The notes beneath the pieces are model-generated. The model did not search any database and was not told the origin of the DNA. It saw only the letters and a program-made list of their open reading frames with translations. This document shows positions 1 through 12,429 of a DNA stretch of 64,000 nt, piece by piece; within the stretch, counting starts at the first letter, position 1; each line of letters opens with the position of its first letter. A program made the translations under genes and the position numbers. Source of the stretch: Pardosa pseudoannulata (taxonomy: Eukaryota; Arthropoda; Arachnida; Araneae; Lycosidae); NCBI GenBank assembly GCA_032207245.1, contig CM063502.1, positions 139,619,173 to 139,683,172 on the forward strand, read 5' to 3'.

Positions 1-18
1 CCGCATACAATGTGTTAA
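1..18. mobile_element. Terminal fragment of piggyBac-type MITE (cut by window edge)
   Basis: The first 18 bases are CCGCATACAATGTGTTAA, the exact reverse complement of the left terminus of the element at 5051 (TTAACACATTGTATGCGG). The final TTAA is the expected piggyBac target site. Only this tip lies in the window, so length and orientation of the element cannot be judged. Confidence 0.75.
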
Positions 19-1740
19 GACAACACTCAATGAAAGGTAAACTGAAAGTATAGACCAAATGCAGATCTTTATAGATAGTTACGTTTTAAACTATTTCATA
101 ATTAAAAGTGATTTAAAACTAATTCATATTATTGCAAATCTTATTTTTTTCGTCTTATATTTCATATGTATGCAGATATTTTAACATAATAATTTTAACT
201 ATAAATAATATTTATGACCTTGAAATATTCATTTAACTTTGAGATTATTCGAGAAAAAATCGTCAAGTATAAAGAAAATATTGTGCGGTTCGTTTCTTTT
301 TTCTGAATATATTAATTTAATTAGTGGTTGATAATTACACATTAGTTGATATTATAATTTCTGGAAAAAATCAGTTGAGTCTTTTAGTATATTTACTTTT
401 AATTTATATTTGCCAATTAAAATAAGAAATTACCAAATAATTATGCATAATGAAGTTTTTTTTATAAATTTTGACGGAGGTACACGAGTAAAAAAATAAA
501 AAGACCATCATTTATTAGCGTCTAAATTTATATTAATATAAACATAATTATGTAATGAAAGTTATTATTTTTATATTGCTATTTTAAATGTTACCTATTG
601 AGAAACTTAAAAGAAAAAAATATTTATAATGCTTTATTTTAAAGAAAGGTTCCCCAACAATTTCGCACAGCTAATAATTTTTATGTCATACAAAAGGGAG
701 AGATTTGTGAGAGCACAAATTAAATTTCAGCTGACGGTTACAATATGATTGTAAATTAAAGATAAGGATAGATTACTTTTAAATATTAAGGTGAAAAATA
801 AAATTAAAGGCTTGTTTAAAAAAAATTCTTTACTCTTTATATGTAAATATTAGTTTTTCGCATTTACTTTTACAACCGTAAATATGAAGAGCTATTTTTA
901 TAAACCTTATTAAATAGTTCTGAAAGTGAATCCAGCTAAGAAAATTTATCTCCTTCCATTTATTCAGTACAGTAAGCAAGCAGACGTAAGATTTTTTTAA
1001 AAAGAATTTTCTGCAGTCATGATTACAAATAAACAAACGTATAAATCCCATGAAGAAATTAATCTTAATTAATTGGAAATAACAAAAATGTAGCGTAATA
1101 TATCTTTATCGGGGCATGAAAAGTGAAGAGAATTTTTCAACTAAATTGAATTAATTAAAATGCACTATAAATGAATTAAAATTTTAGTTTTAAAGTATAT
1201 TTTTCTTAATTTGTATTTTATTCTTTCAATATTAAAAAGGAGTAGTAAAAAATACAGGCATGTCAAAATGTTCTCATGTAATATATTGAAAGTTTTTAAC
1301 TGTTATTTACAAATTGCATGGATAGCATTATATTTAGCAGTTTAGTTAGGTAAACCACTATGTTAGTATTTGCTGCTTGCATTTCTGGTGTGATAATGTT
1401 GGTCAAATGTGTGTGTAGGATATTTGTTTCCAAGTATGAGTTAAATAGGTACGTACCTATTGATTAAAATAGATTTCTAACTGCTGCGATCGGCCATGTA
1501 AAAGAGGAAGTTCGAACAAGTCTTGAATTATCGAAAAGGATCGCCGTCCCTGTACAAATGTCATCCAGAATAACATAATCATTTTACATAATTCTATTTT
1601 CAAATATGCACACACTACTGAATTTCCGAAAGTAAGCACCCATAAGTTATGTTTAAAATAATATTTCTATGTCAAGCTTAATGGTTTCAAAGTCCTATGA
1701 TTTATCATGAGAATACTTTTTAATTTAAAAAAGTGCAAAT
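19..1740. other. AT-rich intergenic DNA, nothing recognised
   Basis: Very AT-rich sequence with only short chance open frames on both strands (for example 830-1051 and 1457-1639, minus). No domain, TE terminus, tRNA module or long repeat was seen here. Confidence 0.6.
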
Positions 1741-1753
1741 ATCATTTCTTTTT

Positions 1754-1850
1754 AACCTCATAACTATCGCGGGCGTATAAATACGCTATGCGCAGTCGAT
1801 GCATAATTTACCTAACATTGCGTATGCGTATACATCGTATATGTTAACAC
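1754..1850. other. Short CpG-bearing palindromic patch
   Basis: A stretch between two TTAA-type sites contains an unusual cluster of CpG in otherwise CpG-poor DNA. It includes the hairpin GCGTAT-AA-ATACGC at 1773-1786 and further GCGTATGCGTATAC-like sequence near 1823. It may be a small TTAA-targeted relic, but the ends do not form convincing terminal inverted repeats. Confidence 0.3.
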
Positions 1851-2101
1851 TAGAAACACTAAAGAGATCCTTTTGACCATTTTCTTTATTTTAAGTTTCA
1901 TTCCTAAAAAATTATTGATTGTAGAATGTCAGATTTCTTTTGTTTTCTTAGAAACCCTTGATCTTTACTGGTACCAATTACGAATTGGTTCAAAATAACC
2001 CGAGAGCAGTAATTTTGTGTTATACCTAGAAGCACCGCAAGTGGTCAAATCGACCATTAGTACATGTAAGTAGACACCGCTTGCTCTCAAAAAGCAGATA
2101 T

Positions 2102-2830
2102 TTTGTCAGAATATGACTCTTACTAAATTATCAACAATTATTTTTAAAAATAAGAGAAAGCCGCTAAAAATAATTGATTTTTACACAAAACTGAATGTGA
2201 AGATGATATTGTTGATCAAATGGCTCACAAATATTCTGTTCTCACTGATTCGAGCAGATGGCCAGTGCATCTGTTTTCAATGTGCTAGATTTGGCAGAAA
2301 TAAATGCCAGTGTAGTCTATAAAGGCCCCTCCACACTATGGTCCACTGCTGGCCATTACCACCATCTGGAGGGGGTATAGCTTACTGTGGTCGATGGTAG
2401 CAAACGATAAAATAGCCTTTGCCGACGATGCCTTCGGAGGCGGTTTTTCTCCAAAGATCAAAGGCAGCCAGATGCGCAACGTAAGTGCTCAGTAGACTCT
2501 AGGAACGAATCCATGCTCTTGGGTCATTTAGAGGCCAAGCGTGTGGATGCAACCCGTGAATCATCATTCAAGGTCACCATCAGGAAGTGGTGAAAAATTG
2601 GCCATAGTATGGAGGCTACATTAGGAACTGTGTAACAAAAACAGTACACAACTTCTATTCTTAATTTAATTAGACCAAGAATAAGAGAGCTTTATATGAA
2701 AAAAAATCTCAAAATTCCCATAACTAGATTTGAAAATTTTCGAATCCAGTAATGTGATGTATGTAAAAAAAGTTCGAATTGTGTATGTGGAAAATGCAGA
2801 TCTAGGATTGAAAAAAAATGTATTCTGTAA
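2102..2830 (+). pseudogene. piggyBac-like transposase C-terminal fragment, frameshifted and interrupted
   Basis: Three reading frames together give a piggyBac transposase tail. About 2140-2200 reads KRKPLKIIDFYTKLNV. After a shift near 2200 the sequence continues DDIVDQMAHKYSV, containing the family's VDQM motif, then SRWPVHLF. A second shift near 2276 leads into FNVLDLAEINASVVYK, which ends at 2323. A 293-bp inverted-repeat element follows. From 2648 one frame resumes with TTSILNLIRPRIREL and continues, through one in-frame TAA, into a cysteine-rich tail (CDVCKKSSNCVCGKC) that ends near 2830. In the family this tail is the zinc-binding C-terminal domain. At least two frameshifts, one internal stop, the insertion and the missing N-terminal half make this non-functional. 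The family assignment is mine from motif order, not from a database search. Confidence 0.75.
2324..2616. mobile_element. MITE with ~18-bp terminal inverted repeats, nested in piggyBac relic
   Basis: The left end is GGCCCCTCCACACTATGG and the right end, on the minus strand, is AGCCTCCATACTATGGCC. They align with a 1-2 base offset and a few mismatches. The element is about 293 bp, clearly richer in G+C than its surroundings and has no coding capacity. It interrupts the transposase remnant directly after the VVYK residues at 2323, so it inserted into the piggyBac copy afterwards. I could not define a target-site duplication, so the superfamily stays open; hAT, P-type or another GG-starting family are possible. 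Confidence 0.65.
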
Positions 2831-3050
2831 CAACTGCGAACGAAAAGAAAATATGTTTAAAATAAAACAAGTGGAAATATATTGTAAAATATAATTTTTC
2901 TTTAAAAAATGTTTTGTGTTTTACATAAATTATTAAAATTTAAAATAAGATTAATCAAAAGCATTAGAAAATAGAGTAAAACGATTACATTAAAAATACA
3001 TTTTATCCATTCACCTGTCAATTTGACTGCTGTTGACGCTTCTAGGTAGG

Positions 3051-3449
3051 GAGAAAGCTTGGATCTTTTAATATTAATTTATGTATAAGTAAGGGTTCTT
3101 GTTAACAAGCAGAAAATTACTAAGAAACATTCTACAGGAAGGCTTTCCTATACTCCCAAATCAGTTAAAGCACTGATTGCGCAAGATGTATATATACATT
3201 AAGGGGTCAAGAATAGTCCATGAAACGGCAAACTAATTTGTTTAATTTATTTTAATATTATTGCTATTTTAAACCACAAACAAAAGCTCTATTTTCAATT
3301 TTCTCATTTAGAAATAAAGTGATCAAATAGGGATTTTTCTGAATGCTTCAAATACTGGTTTGATATATACCTTATCTCGTTTTACACAGGAAATGTGGTT
3401 ATGCTATTTAAGCTATAATAGCACTGATTCCCTTAAAGACTAGTTTTAT
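3051..3449. other. AT-rich spacer, nothing recognised
   Basis: AT-rich DNA with no recognisable motif, repeat or coding signal between the piggyBac relic and the degenerate tandem family. Confidence 0.5.
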
Positions 3450-3700
3450 TAACATATTTGTAGATATTTGTAAATTACCTTATTATAAGTCACATTTTTT
3501 ATAAGATTTAAGAGGGTTTTTTCCGTAACCAATTTACAAATAATCGAAGAAGGAAAGGAAAAACTCATACAAAGCTCAAAGTCCTTATAAAATTGCACAC
3601 CCATTTTGTATATATATATTTTTACTTTACTACCGTGAGTGTTTAGAAGGTCGTTGTAGTCATATAAATCGAATTTTTTTATAAAGAAGAGGTTGTTTTG

Positions 3701-3855
3701 ATTTGGAGCACTAAGGTCTATATATTTGCAACTCGAGGGATAATGAGACCGGGACCTACTACTTAAAGTCGATTCCTTAAGTCTACGAACAACCATGCCA
3801 CAGTGGAATTTGAACCCACAAACTCTGGTACCGAAGATCAATCGGCCATCGTTTT
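3701..3855 (-). mobile_element. tRNA-derived SINE relic
   Basis: Read on the minus strand this has GATGGCCGA (A-box side), GTGGGTTCAAATTCCAC (B-box and T-arm), CCACTGTGGCATGG, a TAGTAGGTCCCGGTCTC block and a GTGCTCCAAATC end. The order and spacing match the full-length copy at 29717-29897. The CACTGTGGCATGG variant is shared with the copy at 6415, which suggests a subfamily distinct from the 29.7-kb copy. The start is truncated or eroded. Confidence 0.75.
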
Positions 3856-4017
3856 ATGATGCAGACGAGGAGGTTAGTAAAAAGTTTTACAAAAACACTT
3901 GAGAAAAAAGGAATTAAAACTCTTTTCTTTTTAGTCTCGAAATATTATGCTTATATGACTTTATATAGGCAAAACTATTAACAAATGTGCAGGGTTCACC
4001 TCTTTGGGAACCACTGC

Positions 4018-4115
4018 TTACATGGATGTTAGTAGCCGTTCGAAAACGATTTCAGCAATAGGTCATTAGCTCTTATGTAATCAAACAGTATAATGTAGAG
4101 CTACAAACCAGCCAC
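4018..4115 (+). mobile_element. SINE 3'-half relic
   Basis: CATGGATGTTAGTAGCCGTT, then CAATAGGTCATTAGCTC, then a GAGCTACAAACCAGCC end, matches the tRNA-unrelated half of the SINE at 29717. The tRNA-like head is missing. A second, weaker copy of the tail (TTATGTAACCAAACAGTG to CTCCAAACCAACC) lies at about 4227-4270 and looks like a local duplication of the sequence at 4073-4114. Confidence 0.6.
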
Positions 4116-4226
4116 TTTATATTGGCAATATTGGTTTTAGTTTAATCCAAACTTTGATTCCGCTGATTATTAGTAAAATATTTTACTTTCTTATGCAAAG
4201 TAAAACTTTTGGTTTACTGTTTGACT

Positions 4227-4290
4227 TTTTATGTAACCAAACAGTGAACCTTAAAGCTCCAAACCAACCATTTAAATAGGCAATGTAGTT
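4227..4290 (+). repeat. Local duplicate of SINE tail
   Basis: TTATGTAACCAAACAGTG followed by GCTCCAAACCAACC and AGGCAATGTAGTTT parallels TTATGTAATCAAACAGTA, GCTACAAACCAGCC and TGGCAATATTGGTTT at about 4073-4137. The similarity extends beyond the SINE end, so this looks like a short tandem duplication and not a second insertion. Confidence 0.5.
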
Positions 4291-5050
4291 TCATAAGTTA
4301 ATTATAAGTTATAATTTCTAAAACTAACTAACTATTAACTAATGTATCAATATTAGTACACTATTTTTAGTTTCTTATACAAAGAAAATGTTCATATTTC
4401 AATGGAAATATTTATTTTAACTATCCCTGAATCCATTTTGACCAGTTTTGGCATGATATACGTATGTATATATGTATCTAAAAAAATTCAAACACGAATA
4501 GCAGTAGAATATTGAAAGTTTATATTTAGGGTTGTTGTAACGTGCATTTATAAAACTCATGTTTTCACTGTAATAAATCTTAATTTAATAGATATAACGC
4601 TACCTATGGTCATCTGATGGCAATACTTGAGCTGTACTCGTTTTTGAATTAATAACTGCATAAATATTTTATCAAAAACTAATACTTATACTACTGTGTA
4701 ACTGTTCACTTTATTAAAGAATCGAAGTATCTTATCTCAAGTTTAAATAATATTTCTACGAAGTGCCAGAAAAATGCGTACCATTAAAAAGGTTTACAAG
4801 GAAGTCATATAGTGTCTACCTAAATTATTAAATTATCATTACGGTATATTACAATCCTATTAATCACCCTTTGTAGAATTCAAAACAGATGTTCTTAAGA
4901 AATGTACTTTAAAGCATTTCGAATACTACATAAAAACAAAAATCATGCAAAGAATACAGTTTATGTAAAATTGTATGCACATTTTTAGTTTCTCTTACAG
5001 TCTATCCCTGTGAATGCAGAGAAGTTCCTTTTACATTACACAACAGGAAG

Positions 5051-5391
5051 TTAACACATTGTATGCGGGACACGTACTAGTACGTTTTCTGACGATTGAT
5101 ACTTGAGCACGGGTCACGTACTAGTAAGAGTTACTGTAACAACATGGTTTGTTTCTGGGTACAAAAATAACGATATATACAGGAAAACGAAGCCGAATGT
5201 TATTGTCTACTGCATAGATTCTGGAAAAATTTAGATAAATAAAAACCAGTTTTTACATCAGTCGCATTGACTGATGTAAAATTGAATAATTTTCGATCTA
5301 TTGAGATTTAACTGAATAACTAAATTTACTAGCAAAACTACAGCTCCCGGGATAATTTCGCTGCGAAATGTACCCGCACACGATGTGTTAA
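5051..5391. mobile_element. piggyBac-type MITE, 341 bp, intact ends
   Basis: Left end TTAACACATTGTATGCGGG and right end, on the minus strand, TTAACACATCGTGTGCGGG: 19-bp terminal inverted repeats with two mismatches, both including the TTAA target. A CACNTTG...GCGGG terminus behind TTAA is also seen in known piggyBac-family transposons. Subterminal CACGTACTAGTA occurs twice (about 5070 and 5116). The interior is non-coding. It is inserted in unit 2 of the surrounding degenerate tandem family, whose unit 3 (about 5810) shows the equivalent uninterrupted sequence. A related copy lies at 57810-58306 and the tip of a third at 1-18. Confidence 0.85.
5251..5281. repeat. Perfect 13-bp stem-loop inside the MITE
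   Basis: TTTTACATCAGTC at 5251-5263 and its exact reverse complement at 5269-5281 are separated by the 5-base loop GCATT. The hairpin is absent at the corresponding place in the copy at 57810, where unrelated AT-rich sequence is found. Confidence 0.85.
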
Positions 5392-5960
5392 AATAAAAAA
5401 CCTGTATAAAAGTACGCAATGGAAAAAGGATTGATTCTATGTTCTATTTATTCTTAAACTATTTTTTACTGTCTTACTTTACTTTATTTAGTATCTCAAC
5501 TTAACTTAAGCAAAGATATCACTAATTCCACTACAGAATGTTTTAATCATCCTTAAAGTAAAAATTTATTGTACCCTTTCGTTTATTACCGTTAGTGAAT
5601 TTTAAAAGAAGTATTTTCTATAAGAAAAATATATTACAAAATATAGAAAATGACAGATAATCGAAAATTCATGCTAAGCACCAAACTCATGTAAAATTGC
5701 CCAAACATTCTGAGTTCTTTCTAGAATTTACCACCGTGAATATAGAGAAGTTTGCTGTAGTCCTATAGGTACGGTTTTTTTACCACACGAAACAGGATGT
5801 TGCCAAAACAGCAAGCATAAAAATACCTGAGAGAAACGGAATTGAGTCTGCGTTCTCTTTACTCAAAGAATTCTTTAGTTTTCGATTCCCCTCGCAGCAC
5901 TTTTTCTTTTACACCGTCACTTCAATCGTTTGCAAATAACAAAAAGTTAGCAAGTTAGAA

Positions 5961-6405
5961 TTATTCTTTTTCAAGTATCGAGACATTCTAAGTATTCTGA
6001 ACTATTCCTCGTATATTTACAGACGCTGAGCTTTCAATGGGTTACGCTTTCTATGGATAGCTTCCAGTAACACTATTTTATCCCAGACTGAGCTATACAT
6101 TAACGTTAATTTTTAAATCTATGCACTATTTATTTTCTATTCTTTTGACAAATAAAATTTTTTTCAACAGTTAAATAACACTACTTTTTTAAGTTAAATA
6201 AGACTTTATTATTTTTAGGAGTATAGTTGTCATAACATATTTTAAAATATTTTTTTTCATTCTTAGACGGCACAGGATACTGATACCAAAAATTAGTCAT
6301 TCATATTTAACCATTAGAACTAGGGAAATATAGTAACAACTGACAAATAATGCAATTTATAATTAATCTTAGGATCAGGTCTGATATGTATGATAACATT
6401 TTCGG
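5961..6405. other. AT-rich spacer, nothing recognised
   Basis: No motif, repeat or coding signal recognised between the tandem family and the next SINE. Confidence 0.5.
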
Positions 6406-6592
6406 TTACTCGAATGTCGATCGATGACCTATTGGTTAGGGCTTGATCTTTGGAACTGGAATTCCAGTCCCACTGTGGCATGGTTTTTCGCAGCCGTTCG
6501 GAATCGACATAAGCAGTAGGTCCCGGTATCATTAACTCTAGCGTTGCAAAAAAGTAGACCGTTTCGCTCCAAACCAAACCCTATTACTCGAA
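6406..6592 (+). mobile_element. tRNA-derived SINE with 9-bp target-site duplication
   Basis: The body at 6415-6583 (169 bp) is flanked by TTACTCGAA at 6406-6414 and at 6584-6592. Internally it shows the A-box region GACCTATTGGTTAGGGCTTG, a worn B-box region (GGAATTCCAGTCCCACTG), CATGGTTTTTCGCAGCCGTT, CAGTAGGTCCCGGTATCATT, GTAGACCGTTTCGCTCC and the AACCAAACC tail. All are in the order seen in the copy at 29717. Sequence drift is greater than in that copy, so it is an older insertion. Confidence 0.85.
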
Positions 6593-6807
6593 AAGAATTA
6601 AGTGGGCCCATCAACTTTAAATAACTCAATTTTAACCTATTTTTTCTTATTTTTCTCGCATTATCATATTTTTTAAATTTATTATCGTAAATACAGGAGA
6701 TTTTCCCTATTTGTTCTGTATTTTTATTTAACTGGTTTCTCCGAATTTACTTTAGTTCTAAATTTTTATTTCTATTTCTATTTTCAATTTCTGTTTCTAT
6801 TTTTATA

Positions 6808-8456
<1,649 letters not shown>

Positions 8457-8459
<3 letters not shown>

Positions 8460-10258
8460 GGGAAAGCTTGTTTTAACAATATAAAAAAATTCTGACACAT
8501 TGCCCATAGTCTTACAAAAAAAGAAAGTGAATTTCAATAAAATCTTTTAGCTTATAGTAAACATTAATTTTTAGATATCCTTCTTCACCCATTTAAATTT
8601 TTAAAAAGTATCAGTAATCTTACATCAGAGGACTGAAATTTCAAAAAAGCTAAAATAAGGATTAAAAATTCCATTTCGAATACTATACATTGTAAATAAA
8701 ATAAACAACATCAGAAAAGTAGGTAGAGTTTCATCGTAGATCTATAATGTATTTACAGCGATAGTTTCAAATCAATATGTGCGATAAGTTTTTATTCAGA
8801 GTGCGCAAAAGCTGAAAAAACACCATTTTGAGTAAGATGCATTTAAAGTTTTTATGGCTCCCTTAAAAGATTTGACATTAAATGCAAATACTTTATAGTC
8901 TAGCATATTCAAATTTAAGTGCTTTAATTGGATTTGTTTTAAAAGATTCAGAAGTTTTAAAGACATAACAATGAGATTTTTAAAAGTTTAAGCTTATGTT
9001 TTCCAATAAAATTTATAATTGAAACCATACTAGTCATTTTAAAATTAAGGCTATCTTATCTGGGCGATTAAAACTGTATGACTATTCATCAAAAATCATT
9101 ATATTCAAATCTAAATCATGTCTGATATGTTATATTTATACTAAAATATTTATGTCACCTAAACATTATTTATATATGTAGACAGCTAATTTATTTATAA
9201 AATTTCAGCGCCATATAACTAATAACATTTCCTGCACTTATGAAGGAAAATGGTTTTATCAGTGATCTACTAATATATTACCTTAAGGAACAGGTAAATT
9301 ATAAACTATAGCAGAATTAGGGTTGAACGTCAATAGTTTGGTTGTAATTAACTGAATAAATGTCATTATTCAGTAGCAAAGTAGGCAGTAATATACCGGT
9401 GATAAACATGTCTAACAACATTTCCTGAGTCAAAGGATGTACGGTGACTTATCTTAAGGTAGCATTAATTTTTAAATATTGTTCTCGTCGACATTTAAAT
9501 TATCGCTAGAGAATTACGTAGTCAAAATCGTTAAAACTCTTGAATTATAAAAACATTTAGTTTTAATTTCCTAAAAAGTTCTCGCTGATGTGACTGAAAC
9601 TATTTTCACACAGAAATACAAGGCAAAATTTTTACAAATTAAAAAAAAATAATGAAAATTGAAATCCTCTTTTATTATATAGTAAGTAGTGGAAATATTT
9701 TATAGAAATGTTGTAATATTTCGCAGAAAAGGACAACGTAGATAATATAAGATATGAAATATATTTTATATTATCTACATTGTTTCCCAGAGAAAGCCAA
9801 GACATATGAAATATGTGCGCATATAGTAGAAACCTGGTTCAGTTTCCTTATTGCTACTTCATGCACCAAATTTATTTCTTCCCACCAACGTAAAAATCAT
9901 TACTGTCAGAAATCCTAAATATATTCTTGTTTTTCTCTGATATTGTTTTTTTTTTCTGCGGATATAACATAGTTGTTAAACTCATATGAAATAAATGTGA
10001 ATATATTTTATGTATACTGTTTCCGAGTCCATCAGAAATATTTTTGGTAAAATAATATAAGCGACACGAATAAGAATCTGGAAAATATGTCATAATAAAT
10101 AATATTATGTAGGAAATATTATAAAAAAATTTAGATTTAATAATATATAACAGTCTTCTTTTAACTGTATCTAACACAAACAACTTTGTGCACAGATTTC
10201 GGTCTACGGAATTAAGTTTCTCAAATATAGTGCAATATTACAACAAAACGTAGATAAA
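8457..10258. other. AT-rich intergenic DNA
   Basis: No gene or TE terminus recognised. It contains one notable hairpin (listed separately at 9733-9783) and a chance minus-strand frame at 9872-10183. Confidence 0.55.
9733..9783. repeat. Long imperfect hairpin
   Basis: GTAGATAATATAA at 9738-9750 pairs perfectly with 9766-9778 across a 15-base loop. Beyond one mismatch, ACAA at 9733-9736 pairs with TTGT at 9780-9783, giving 17 of 18 paired positions. It may be a foldback relic. Confidence 0.7.
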
Positions 10259-11397
10259 TCTATATATATATAAATGAATTTGTGTGTGTCTGTCTGTCTG
10301 TATGTATGTACTCAATAGACTCAAAAACTATGCATCCAATCGCCGTGAAAATTTGGGAAATGTTTAGGTATATCCCTGGGAAGGTTTTTGTAAATTTTCA
10401 ACGTTCGAAATTCATTCCTTCCCCCTTTTTCGAGCATTTCATGTTATTATTCCAAGCATTATTTTCCCCGGTTAAACGCAAACGATTAAGTTTTTAATTT
10501 ATCGCATCATATCTAAGGGAAAGAAACAATATTTCTAGCAATGTGACGTCATCCCAAGTAATTGTTTTAAACGCAGTTTTCCACGGTTAAAAGCAGGAGA
10601 TTAAAATGTTCAATTCATCACATAATAAATAGGCGAAAATGATATTTTTCTATCATTATGACGTCATTCATTTAAATATTTCATTTATTCATTTCTTATT
10701 TTATATTATTTAAAATCGTCTGCTTAGTATCTATTGGATTTGAACTGAAATTTGAGATATAAAGTGATTCACTTTCATTTCTATGTGACGCAAATTATAG
10801 CATTTTTATATGAGAACTAATTTTAAATTTAATTCTTGGTTCATTTTTATGTTACAATGAAATGCATATCAACAATATTCTAAGTACAAAAAGTACAAAT
10901 TTCAGTGAATCTCATGGCCAAATAAAACCTATCATTTTATATAGTTATATTCATATTCATATCGTTGTCGATATGAATGTGTGTTTCTGTTTCATACAAA
11001 ACTATGTGGTTTGTCATAAATTTCCTTAATTTTGGAAAACATTTATTACTACCAACAAAATTAGCACTGTTGCTGTCAAAACCTGTGTTTCCTATTCTAT
11101 CACGTACTATGGCAAGATCTGTTAACTTTGCTAATCAACGTACAGTAGTAATACAGTAATGCAATTTAGGGTTAAGCTTATATTTTACAATAAAAAAAGT
11201 TTGAGCAAACTTAATATAAGACAAATTCGATTATAAAAACTGAATAATGTTATAATACGCTTATGATAGAAATATAGAAACATGCCAATGACTCGAACTG
11301 AACTGTGACGAATTTAGAGAGTTATTCACGAAAAATAAATCTTTGTTTAAAAGTAATATATTAAGTCACCGTAGCGAAGCACGGGCAAACTTGCTAG
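10259..11397 (+). mobile_element. Non-autonomous Helitron, 1.14 kb
   Basis: It starts TCTATATATATATAAATG after an A and continues with TGTGTCTGTCTGTCTGTATG and ATGCATCCAATCGCCGTGAA, the usual Helitron 5' subterminal style. It ends GTAGCGAAGCACGGGCAAAC followed by TTGCTAG at 11391-11397, with T next. The TC start, the CTAG end and the A|T site all fit. No Rep/helicase sequence is visible. The short open frames inside (10282-10497 and 10977-11159) do not resemble known proteins. An internal hairpin ATTCATATCG-TTGT-CGATATGAAT lies at 10955-10978. Confidence 0.75.
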
Positions 11398-11661
11398 TAT
11401 TAGATAAATGTAAGAAAATGTTTTTTAAACCTCGTATGGTGAAGATTGTCTATGAATATGATATGATAGTTTAATACCAATATATATCAATTTATGCATA
11501 AGTATATGAATGCACAGTGTTGCCCATTAACATGTTGTCCAATTCCAAAACATTCACTGCGATATGAGGTAATCAAATATCATATTCGGTCCAGATAACT
11601 CCAGATATGTGGGTTTGTTTAGCGAGCAAACAGTTTCACAAATTTCATTCTTATATAAAAA

Positions 11662-12392
11662 CTAGTTGCTTCACGACTAGCCTTCAGTCTGAGTTCCAAA
11701 ATGAAGGCTAAACTCACTTGAAAATTTAAATTATCTTTTGCATTTATTTTATTGCATACGAGCAATATAAATAATTTTGTAAATAAAAACATAATTATCA
11801 TAAGATGAATATTATATTTTAATTAAATTTTATGTCCTGAACTATAAAATATAAACTACATCAATCAAAACACTATATTTGGAGATATTTAGCAATTTAT
11901 TTTTGCTAATTATATTTTTGTAGATTATTATAAAAGAACTAAAGTAAGGAAAAAAATGAAATATACTAATCACCTGACAAATAAATCGTTAAATATTTTT
12001 AAATTTGTATCAATGGCTAAGTCATTTATGGTAAAAGGATACGTTGCAACGTGGAAAATGGTGAAATTAAATTAAAAATTAACAATTAACAAATAAAGAA
12101 ATAATCTACTCGTCACATATAAATATCGAAACTTATGTTATATCAAAGTATATTTTATACACTAATAACATGAGTTAAATTTCCTAAAAAATTTGAATTA
12201 TTTTAATAAGTCATACAAAGAAAATTGTACGGAATATGGGAATACTAATCTTTTAGAAGAGGAAAAATCATCCATCCCTCAAAATTCTAGCTGCCTGAAA
12301 CCTATTCGGGATTTACTAGAATGATTTCGGCAAATTCATCAAGATCGGTTGCGTCATTTTAGAATGTATATTGAAAATAAATACATACAAAG

Positions 12393-12429
<37 letters not shown>

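Larger units (their letters stand above)
2020..3050 (+). mobile_element. Decayed piggyBac-like DNA transposon, internally deleted
   Basis: The left terminus reads CCTAGAAGCACC at 2025, followed by a GGTCAAATCGACCA block. The right terminus, read on the minus strand from 3047, is CCTAGAAGCGTC followed by a GTCAAATTGAC block. These are matching terminal inverted repeats of the CCTAGAA type known from piggyBac elements. The TTAA target sites have decayed (TTAT on the left, unrecognisable on the right). Inside lies only the C-terminal part of a piggyBac transposase (2100-2830), starting roughly 60-80 bases after the terminus, so the N-terminal and most of the catalytic core are deleted. A similar terminus-like sequence (TTAACACTAGAAACAC, then TTTTGACCA) lies at about 1845 and could be a second, nested end. 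A smaller inverted-repeat element is inserted at 2324-2616. Confidence 0.65.
3450..5960. repeat. Degenerate tandem repeat family (three recognisable units) with TE insertions
   Basis: Three related segments share an order of motifs: TAAAATTG + CCAC, then CCGTGAAT/GAGTGTTTAGA, AGAAG-TTG, GTAGTC-TATA, an ACAGGA-G-TTG block and then a GAGAAA-GGAATT segment. Anchors lie near 3587, 4967 and 5691. Units 2 and 3 are 724 bp apart, or about 383 bp once the 341-bp MITE inserted in unit 2 is removed. Unit 1 is separated by further insertions and carries a SINE relic. Similarity is visible but low, so this is an old array. No coding potential was found. Confidence 0.5.

Noticed and set aside
3449..3841. 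130-residue minus-strand frame
   Set aside because: Its N-terminal third is a minus-strand SINE and the rest is a non-conserved degenerate repeat.
3999..4017. hAT-like right end (TTTGGGAACCACTG)
   Set aside because: It resembles a hAT terminus read on the minus strand, but no left partner or 8-bp duplication could be found and it abuts a SINE relic.
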